NCBI RefSeq assembly: GCF_020520425.1
Contig: NC_079487.1
Location: forward strand, 62,798,398-62,862,397
Length of the DNA: 64,000 bases
Reading direction: 5' to 3'
Origin: Spinacia oleracea
Lineage: Eukaryota; Streptophyta; Magnoliopsida; Caryophyllales; Amaranthaceae
Shown: positions 58,401 through 64,000 of the stretch, piece by piece
How positions within the stretch are numbered: position 1 is the first letter of the stretch
Layout: every line of letters begins with the position of its first letter
The notes under the pieces: generated by a model
Databases searched by the model: none
What the model was told of the DNA's origin: nothing
What the model saw: the letters and a program-made list of their open reading frames with translations, nothing else
Position numbers and translations under genes: made by a program

Positions 58401-60000
58401 TGTTAATTATGAGCGTTTTTCGTCAAAGCACAGGCATTATATAGCAGCATTGCAAGAAGGGCAAGTTCCTAAGAGTTTTAAACAAGCGATGCAGCATGAG
58501 GGGTGGCGTCAGGCAATGGCCGCTGAAATCGACGCGTTGGAGGAACAGGGGACATGGACGTTGGAAAATTTACCGGAAGGGAAGAAAGCACTGGGGAGTA
58601 AATGGGTGTATACTGAGAAGCGTGATGAGGATGGGAATTTGTTGAGACTGAAGGCTCGATTGGTATGTTTAGGGAATCATCAGGAGGAAGGGTTGGATTA
58701 TAATGAGACATTTGCTCCCGTCGCGAAGATGGCGACAGTTCGAACTTTCCTAGCTGTCGCAGCTGTCAAACAGTGGGACGTGCATCAGATGGACGTCCAT
58801 AATGCGTTCTTGCACGGTGACTTGGAGGAAGAGATCTATATGAAGATTCCTCCTGGATTCCAGAAGAATCACTCTGATAAAGTGTGTCGAATGAGAAAGT
58901 CGTTGTATGGGTTGAAACAAGCACCTAGATGTTGGTTCCAGAAGTTGTCGACGGCATTGACGCACTATGGATTTCGACAGTCGCTGTCCGATTATTCGCT
59001 CTTTACTCTGTCTAAAGGTACGTTGCAGCTGAGTGTGCTCATTTATGTGGACGACATGATTATCGCGGGCAATAACAAGTTTGCGCTTGAGAGTTTGAAG
59101 GCATACTTGAAGGAGTGTTTTAAAATGAAAGACCTCGGGGCTCTGAAGTACTTCCTTGGGTTAGAGGTGGCACGAAGTAGTCAAGGGTTCTATGTATGTC
59201 AGAGAAAATATGCCCTCGACATCATCTCAGAGGCCGGATTGTTGGGAGCAAAGCCTGTGGACTTTCCCATGGAACAGAATCATAGGTTGGCATTGGAAGA
59301 CGGGCCAGACCTGTCGGACGGTGAGCAGTATAGGCGTCTGATCGGACGTCTGGTTTATTTGGCTGTCACGCGACCAGACGTTGCCTACTCTGTACATGTC
59401 TTATCTCAATTTATGCAAGCACCAAAGGAGGCACATTGGGAAGCAGCTTTGCGAGTAGTGAGATATTTGAAGAAGTGTCCGGGTCAAGGTATACTACTTC
59501 GGTCGGACAGTGCGTTGCAGTTGGAGGGGTGGTGCGACTCGGATTGGGCAGGGTGTCCAATGACGCGTCGGTCGGTGACTGGATGGTTTGTGTCACTTGG
59601 TATGTCGCCAGTTTCTTGGAAGACCAAGAAACAGCATACTGTTTCTCGGTCGTCTGCTGAGGCAGAATATCGGTCGATGGCAGCTCTGACGTGTGAGTTG
59701 AAGTGGTTGAAACAACTACTACGCGACTTGGGGGTGACACACGACCAAGGCATGAGGATGTATTGCGACAGTCAGTCTGCGTTGCATATTGCACAGAATC
59801 CGGTGTTCCATGAAAGGACAAAACACATCGAGTCAGATTGTCATTTCATTCGAGATGCAATCAAGGAAGGGATCATCAGTCCGTCGTACGTGTCGACGAA
59901 GGTTCAGTTAGCAGATATCTTCACCAAAGCGTTGGGGAAGGCGCAATTTGAGTTTTTTTTGAACAAGATGGGCATTCGAGATCTACATGCTCCACCTTGA
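55489..60000 (+). CDS. Copia-3 gag-pol polyprotein, uninterrupted but no early AUG
   Basis: Open frame of about 1,500 codons. Numbering from the TTG at 55489: gag about 35-240; CCHC knuckle C275-C278-H283-C288; protease DSGA at D399; pre-integrase LWHQRMGHP at 523; integrase D582, D645, E679; RT with YVDD at 1186-1189; RNase H with CDSDWAG at D1350 and a C-terminal THE-like HERTKHIESDCHFIRDAI. All expected catalytic residues are present. Oddity: no in-frame ATG lies between the upstream stop (55483) and the middle of gag (about residue 67). An ATA at 55525-55527 sits where a start would be expected. Translation would need a non-AUG start, splicing or a start elsewhere. Copia identity is certain. 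Confidence 0.93.
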   Translation: MRLGVNNSLSITISSDEEAPPKVTAAAVDLDYYLGSGDGPGIVITPVKLRGASNYDEWAKAVRRSMISKFKFGFLDGSVKEPITDETKMKHWIAVNSMVVSWITNTIDESLRSNLEDFDIAHELWSHLRTRYCVVSGTRVCHIKMALSGCKQGTSEGVMEYYGCLSKVWKEYVQYARVPRCVCAGCTCNIAKQVGDIHDEDRLHYFLIGLDDHYEAIRAQLLARSPLPGLDEAYQTVMNTETMRAKAARGPESVMAFKVETKARSRSGDVSGRFCGHCNREGHEEETCYQLIGFPEWWDEKKRGGRGPGRGGRTSIRGGRVARGAASSTNGVARANAVSNATGGATTTVTSGDGSHGAVTTTNHELVGVTKEQVQQIVDILSRPSTKLQGNLDLRWIVDSGASRHVTGDISILRNIKTSRNQQVVLPDGQPVNSNQYGSVVLEDGFVLDNVLFVPKLNCNLISVTQLSDELHCAAQFTNKMCVLQDRSTRMVIGVGDRQEGLYFFRGAPKVRVLAVECVVDLWHQRMGHPSEKVLQLLPHVSHKIRKNKTICDVCPRARQCRESFPVSVSRASRTFELVHLDLWGPYKTPSSCGAKYFFTIVDDYSRGVWIYLLNNKMEVASTFLNFVAMIKCQFNRSLRVVCSDNGTEFNCLQNYFRQHGILFESSCVGTPQQNGRVERKHQHILNVGRALRFQGNLPIKFWGECILATCYLINRTPTPILDNKTPYEMLFGKPPSYVPIRVFGCLCYAYNLRCKGDKFESRSRRCVFLGYPFGRKGWQLYDLETHEFFVSRDVKFHEGTFPFVDESDVLPPVHDGHGGLDHWSLDESGTTGPETVSSPAGDTAGVSPPTGDTEGALSLPGADEGVSLTSGDDRGVSSPVREEQQHETPSRVDSDVVSSQTGVEETTGSDESETRQCVEDTELGRGKRVKFPSTKLKDCVIHTIREKYSTSDKTPTASSLSGTPYPITYFVNYERFSSKHRHYIAALQEGQVPKSFKQAMQHEGWRQAMAAEIDALEEQGTWTLENLPEGKKALGSKWVYTEKRDEDGNLLRLKARLVCLGNHQEEGLDYNETFAPVAKMATVRTFLAVAAVKQWDVHQMDVHNAFLHGDLEEEIYMKIPPGFQKNHSDKVCRMRKSLYGLKQAPRCWFQKLSTALTHYGFRQSLSDYSLFTLSKGTLQLSVLIYVDDMIIAGNNKFALESLKAYLKECFKMKDLGALKYFLGLEVARSSQGFYVCQRKYALDIISEAGLLGAKPVDFPMEQNHRLALEDGPDLSDGEQYRRLIGRLVYLAVTRPDVAYSVHVLSQFMQAPKEAHWEAALRVVRYLKKCPGQGILLRSDSALQLEGWCDSDWAGCPMTRRSVTGWFVSLGMSPVSWKTKKQHTVSRSSAEAEYRSMAALTCELKWLKQLLRDLGVTHDQGMRMYCDSQSALHIAQNPVFHERTKHIESDCHFIRDAIKEGIISPSYVSTKVQLADIFTKALGKAQFEFFLNKMGIRDLHAPP

Positions 60001-60006
60001 GGGGGA

Positions 60007-60168
60007 TGTTAAGATATGTTAAGATATTAGATATTATTCTGTGAATATTCTGTAGAGTCCTAACTATGGTGAGTTACCTAATGTGTACCTAGGGTTTAGG
60101 TAACTGAGTTGTACTATATATACGTATGTTATTAATGAGAATGATACGAGATTACACAATATTTGACA
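60007..60168 (+). repeat. Copia-3 3' LTR
   Basis: Identical to the 5' LTR except CTAACTATGG for CTAATTATGG. Preceded by the purine tract TTGAGGGGGA (59997-60006). Confidence 0.95.
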
Positions 60169-61039
60169 AGCACACATAAGATTAAAAAAATCTTTTAATT
60201 GCTAACTAGTACTCTGTATCCTTGTTGATTGTAATATCATATTATCAGGAAAAATGCTTTAAAATCAATACCTTCATTTACATATCAGTAAAGAGATAGT
60301 TCAATAATTTGAGTATAAAAAATTGTTCATATACGAATTAACAAAAACAAAGTAATTGTTCAATTTAGTAGAAGGAAGAAATGTACTGAATTCACTAATT
60401 TTATTAAAGATGGAATCTTACCATTCTCATCTCAAGTCACCATGTCTACAAATTTTCTTTTCCCAATTGATACAGTTATACCCATTAACTCTTCTTCCCA
60501 ATTTTCACTCCCAATTGAAAGCTTTAATTAAGTAATACTCCGTATCTCAATACTGAAATAATTTAGAACATTGTAGCTATCAATTAACAAACCCCTATTG
60601 TAAATATTTGCGAGAAAATTGTGAAAAATAACCGAAACAAAGGAAATAAAATTAAAAAGAAAAACAGAGGAAAAAAGATGAAGAAGAAACTGAGATGTGT
60701 AAAAAAGGGGAAACGAGAACACATTATTAAGCTTTCAATTCCGATAATTTGCACGTACTCCATATAGAAGGTAGAAGACTCTAGGTGATACTGTGGAAAT
60801 GAAAATGGAACAAAAAGTAATTGAAACCTGGGAAGAAGATGAAAAAGTAGTGAAGTCATTGATAAACAGTCATCCCAAACGCGTAAAAAGACTGTGTATC
60901 CCACGCGTTATATCGGGAATAATAATAGGCCCAACTGACCCCTATTCTTTTTTTTATATACTTTAATGTGGCTGGAGTTTTTTTTAATACCAATTTGGTA
61001 AAAACTCTTCTTTTTTTATACCAATTTGGCAATTTGGCC

Positions 61040-61109
61040 GACAAACAACTCCTCTGTATAATCTTTCTTAGCAGGATCCTGCCGGCACAATATCACCCTC
61101 ATCGTACAA
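61040..61109 (-). pseudogene. GSTL relic, 5' half of the split exon
   Basis: On the minus strand, after an acceptor-like TTCAG, the sequence leads through a probable frameshift into DPAKKDYTEELFV, the hallmark start of the GST lambda C-terminal domain. Removing 54870-61039 (the Mutator-like element plus one copy of its 10-bp duplication) continues the frame directly into YSDKWNP at 54869. An Athila-like LTR begins at 61130, about 20 bases beyond the exon edge, and separates this exon from any upstream exons. Confidence 0.8.
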
Positions 61110-61129
61110 CTGAATTCTTCAAGGTTCAA

Positions 61130-62770
61130 TGATGAGCGGCATTTATATCGCTCTAGGCTAGGATTTTATAGAGTTTTATTATGCTTTTTTGTTAGTTTTA
61201 TATAGTTTTGCTGTTCTTTTATTCCCCTTTTCCATCTTTGTGGTTTTCAGGTGATAATGTTGAAAATGATGGAAAAACAACTGAGATTTGCTGGAGCAGG
61301 TGCCGTGCGATCGCACGGACATTTTGTGCGCTCGCACGAGTCTACAGAGTTGGCTCCAAAAGTCAAGGCAGTGTGTGCGCTCGTGCCTCAAATTCGTGTG
61401 CTCGCACAAAACCGGAAAATCGATGCAGGAACTACGAGTGATTTTGTGCGATCGCACCGCAGAGGAGCCCGCTCGCACGGAATTTCGGTGGGCTCGCACT
61501 AAATTCCTGTGCGAGCACACAAGGATTTTCTAAGATTTAGCCAAGTTACAGCCGTGCGATCGCACGGTTGTTGAGCACGATCGCACGCCACGAAGGAGAA
61601 GAATCGTCGCAGGGCCCGTTCGCATTGATGCACAGCACGATCGCGCCGATGCGATCGCACCTGGGTTTGCACGTTCGCACGGCTGCGCGGAATTCAGTTT
61701 TCGAGTTTAAAACTCTTATTTTTGGGGTTTAGTATAAATAGGATTTTTGATTATTTTCATTTTACGCTTTCATATTTTACATTTCATATTTTTACACTTT
61801 CAATTCTAGAGGTTTTGTGATTTTGTTGTTCAATCTAGAGAGAGAAACTCTTTAATTCCAAGCATCAATTCAGTAATTTTCTTCAACTCTTCTCTTCTTT
61901 ATGCAATTGAATTCTTAGTTCTTTAATTCTTTCACTTGCTTAGTTGATAATTGTTTTGCAATTCCTCAATACCTTGAGTTCTTGATTTCAATTTTGCTTG
62001 TTACTTTGATTTTCAGTTTTTGATTTGATTGTGCAATTGAGTTTCCTATTCTGTACTTCTCCTCCTTTAATTTCATGATAGCTAGTTTTGAACTAATGGA
62101 TAGCTTGATTGTTAGGATGATTAGTAAGTAGTTTTAGGTTAGGGAAAGGGGAGAAACTAGGGGATGAATTAGGGGAAATAGATTATTGATTGTTGGTTGA
62201 TTCATGTGATTAAATAAGATTTGATGATAGGAAATCCATGCTAGTTGAGTGGTAGCTGCAAATGCTATTCGATTAGATTTCTGTGGAACCATAGGATAGG
62301 TTTGGCAAGACATTGTGGACCTATCTTGTGTTGATCAAATGGCGGTACCTATTATATGCTAGTTAGTTTAGTCTAGGATTAGGCGAAAGCTCTTCCGTGG
62401 ATTAGACGCTTTGCGTTCCCTATCAAAATGTGGTTCGTATTTAGATGTCGTTTGCCTAATCACCATTTCGTTGCATGATCACCATTGCTAAATAGTTGAA
62501 TTGATTTCCCCCGGTTTCCCTAGGCTATCCCCGACTCCCTAGCATTTCCCTTTCTTGATTCAATTTTACATAGTTCTTTATTTGTTTTTAGACTCTTAAA
62601 AGTGACAATTCAAAACAAATCCTTGATCGAACTAGATTGACTTCCAACTCAATAATTCACCGTTTCTTTGGGACGATCCCTTTGCTTACCGCTTGCCGGT
62701 AGTTGAAGTGGTTTTATAAATATTGTTTGCATAGGTGGTTTTCTATCAACGACGGAAAACACGCCTATCA
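61130..62770 (+). repeat. Athila-like 5' LTR with palindrome array
   Basis: 1641 bp. It holds about twelve copies of GTGCGATCGCAC and variants at 61303-61692, two of them inside the 16-bp palindrome CCGTGCGATCGCACGG. Downstream it is ordinary AT-rich sequence with TATA-like elements (about 61730). The short frames at 61179-61533 come from the array. Confidence 0.88.
61303..61692. repeat. GTGCGATCGCAC palindrome array
   Basis: Perfect 12-mers at 61305-61316, 61446-61457 and 61554-61565, with variants (GTGCGCTCGCAC, GTGGGCTCGCAC, GCACGATCGCAC, ATGCGATCGCAC, GCACGTTCGCAC) between. Spacing is irregular, so it is a cluster, not a regular tandem repeat. Confidence 0.9.
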
Positions 62771-62773
62771 AAA

Positions 62774-62791
62774 TGGCGCCGTTGCCGGGGA
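62774..62791 (+). other. Primer-binding site, tRNA-Asp type
   Basis: TGGCGCCGTTGCCGGGGA, three bases after the LTR end; complementary to the 3' end of plant tRNA-Asp (GUC). Confidence 0.9.
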
Positions 62792-62904
62792 ACGGTCGTT
62801 GTTATTGAGTTTAGTTGAGACTAGTTCATTAATTGAAAATACAAAAATATTCGATTCTTGCTTTAGTTTTTCCTTTGCATTGCTCACGGTTTTCTTGAGT
62901 GTTT

Positions 62905-64000
62905 ATGCTTGATAGGGGACGTGCTCGTCAAAGGATCCTCCATCCTCTTGACCTTGAATTGGAAAGGACTTTAAGGAGACTTAGGCGTGCTCGTTCTAGC
63001 TCGTCAAATCATAATAGGTTTGAGGCTTTGAGTGTTGACACGGAACAAGAAGTGAGTGAGCAAGCTAGTGAGAACATGGCTCTTCCGGTTAAGAACTTGG
63101 GAATACCGGGAGCATTTGAGGCTACGTGTGGGATTCAAGCACCAACAACATGTGCTAATAATTTTGAGATCAAGCCCGCCTTGATCAATTTGGTGCAAAG
63201 TCATCCCTTTTGTAGGAAAAGCAATGAGTCGCCTCACGAGCATCTCAAGCAGTTTGAACACTATTGTGACACAATAAAACACAACGGTGTGACCTCGGAT
63301 TATGTGAGATTGACTTTGTTCCGCTTCTCTTTGCTTGGGCGTGCTAGTGATTGGCTTGACAAGGAGGTCAAGCCCAACTCACTTCGCACATGGAACAAAG
63401 TAACTAGTGCCTTCTTGAACAAGTGCTATTCTCATGGGAAGACGGCGGAGTTTCGCCACAAGATTCAAGCATTTGAGCAAGGCCGTGATGAATCGCTTTT
63501 CGAGGCTTGGGACCGATTCAAGGAGTACCAAAGGGAATGCCCTCATCATGGGGTTCCCAAGTGGTTGTTGCTACAAACGTTTTACCTAGGATTGAGTCCA
63601 AGCTCGAAAACAAGTTTGGATGCGGGCGCGGGAGGCCCCATCATGAACAAAACGGAAGATCAAATTGAGGAGATAATTGAAGATGTAGTTCAAAACTACC
63701 AATCTTGGCATGTAGATGCAAGAAGTTATGATGGAAAAAGTAGGATTGAGGATGGAAAGGGTTCGGTGTACGCCATAGAGCAAGCACGGATGATAGAGAA
63801 GCTTAGCTCGAGATTAGAGAAGCTTGAGAATACACCATTTGCGGGAAGTGCAGCAAGCAAGCCACCATCTCCGTCCATAATTCCATCTCCTTCGGCCACT
63901 CTTCTCAATAAGGGGAAGGGCAAGGTTAGTTCTTATGGCTCAATGCCTCCGGGCACATTCTTTTGTGAAAATTGCCAAGACTATAATCATTCCCCCGATG
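62905..64000 (+). CDS. Athila-like gag, open to window end (partial)
   Basis: From the first ATG after an in-frame stop (62896-62898) the frame is open for 365 codons and leaves the window. The N-terminus is basic. Residues about 88-290 form a Retrotrans_gag domain (FEIKPALINLVQSHPF, the SPHEHLKQFEHYCDTI region, LLGRASDWLDKEV, FEAWDRFKEYQRECPHHG, LLLQTFYLGL) typical of Athila-type elements. A coiled-coil-like stretch (RMIEKLSSRLEKLE) follows. At the very end FFCENCQDYNH looks like the first half of a CCHC zinc knuckle. Role: structural protein of the retrotransposon particle. No break is seen, so the element could be fairly young. Confidence 0.88.
   Translation, partial: MLDRGRARQRILHPLDLELERTLRRLRRARSSSSNHNRFEALSVDTEQEVSEQASENMALPVKNLGIPGAFEATCGIQAPTTCANNFEIKPALINLVQSHPFCRKSNESPHEHLKQFEHYCDTIKHNGVTSDYVRLTLFRFSLLGRASDWLDKEVKPNSLRTWNKVTSAFLNKCYSHGKTAEFRHKIQAFEQGRDESLFEAWDRFKEYQRECPHHGVPKWLLLQTFYLGLSPSSKTSLDAGAGGPIMNKTEDQIEEIIEDVVQNYQSWHVDARSYDGKSRIEDGKGSVYAIEQARMIEKLSSRLEKLENTPFAGSAASKPPSPSIIPSPSATLLNKGKGKVSSYGSMPPGTFFCENCQDYNHSPD

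Larger units (their letters stand above)
55223..60168 (+). mobile_element. Copia-3: near-pristine Ty1-copia element, short LTRs
   Basis: 162-bp LTRs at 55223-55384 and 60007-60168 differ at one base by eye. A perfect AGCAC duplication (55218-55222, 60169-60173) flanks it. A primer-binding site is directly adjacent to the 5' LTR and a polypurine tract adjoins the 3' LTR. One uninterrupted frame of about 1,500 codons carries gag through RNase H. The gag type (Retrotran_gag_3-like) resembles AtRE1/Ale-group elements; that sub-lineage is a guess. It is the youngest-looking large element here. Confidence 0.96.
54880..61039. mobile_element. Mutator-like element (non-autonomous), split by Copia-3
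   Basis: Long imperfect terminal inverted repeats (54880-54998 and 60925-61039) begin GGCCAAATT and share AAGAAGAGT, TTACCAAATTGGTAT, AACTCC and CAGTTGG blocks. A perfect 10-bp duplication GACAAACAAC flanks the element (54870-54879, 61040-61049). Long TIRs with a 9-11-bp TSD are characteristic of MULEs. Without Copia-3 it is about 1.2 kb, AT-rich and lacks a transposase (55000-55222 and 60174-60924 hold nothing recognisable). It sits inside a GSTL exon. Confidence 0.88.
61130..64000 (+). mobile_element. Athila-like Ty3-gypsy element, 5' part (runs off window)
   Basis: 5' LTR 61130-62770 (TGATGAGCGGC ... CGCCTATCA), tRNA-Asp primer-binding site at 62774 and an intact gag frame open to the window end. 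Left flank TTCAA (61125-61129) is the predicted TSD; the partner is outside. It lies about 20 bases upstream of the GSTL exon. Confidence 0.88.

Noticed and set aside
61303..61692. Palindrome cluster as a CRISPR array or a cyanobacterial HIP1-type signal
   Set aside because: Spacing is irregular, the context is a plant LTR with a tRNA-Asp primer site, and the core differs between copies.

Overview
This window looks like nuclear DNA of a flowering plant (eudicot), and nearly all of it is transposable elements inserted into one another. The evidence is plant-type Ty1/copia and Ty3/gypsy elements (SIRE-like, chromodomain-bearing Tekay-like and Athila-like types), an L1-type LINE, Helitron ends, Stowaway MITEs, CACTA, hAT and Mutator-like elements, and relics of two plant host genes. 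The overall character fits Caryophyllales/Amaranthaceae (spinach- or beet-like), but that is an impression, not something shown here. No tRNA, rRNA, CRISPR array or intact single-copy host gene was found. Coordinates of element ends were read by eye from target-site duplications (TSDs) and terminal motifs.

Layout. 1-1080: unassigned DNA ending in a CACTA transposon terminus. 1081-4624: the 5' part of a minus-strand SIRE-like copia element. 4625-9027: a minus-strand LINE relic with its upstream region. 9028-13029: an AT-rich Helitron block with repeated modules and a Stowaway MITE. 13030-17186: unassigned sequence, a 1.5-kb hAT element (14828-16360, 8-bp TSD) and a relic of a plant-mobile-domain gene. 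17187-52097: remains of a copia element (Copia-1) split by a 32-kb gypsy element (19473-51753, TSD TAATA). The gypsy carries two solo copia LTRs (TSDs ATGCC and TTTTG), a full-length decayed copia element (Copia-2, 25990-36815, TSD GAATG) in its gag gene, and an 8.6-kb gag-only LTR element (41012-49634, TSD TTCAC) in its 3' LTR. Those inserts themselves contain a mini-CACTA, two Stowaways and a foldback MITE.

52098-61129: a host glutathione S-transferase lambda (GSTL) relic on the minus strand. One exon is split by a Mutator-like element (54880-61039, 10-bp TSD), which is itself split by a nearly pristine copia element (Copia-3, 55223-60168, TSD AGCAC). 61130-64000: the 5' LTR and open gag gene of an Athila-like element that runs off the window; it lies just upstream of the GSTL exon.

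Relative ages follow from the nesting. Copia-1, the LINE and the host relics are old; the gypsy is younger; the solo LTRs, Copia-2 and the gag-only element are younger still; the small DNA transposons inside them come last. Copia-3 (LTRs differ at one base by eye) is probably the youngest large insertion. A recurring feature is that several LTRs carry a short array of a CG-containing, often palindromic motif that differs between families.
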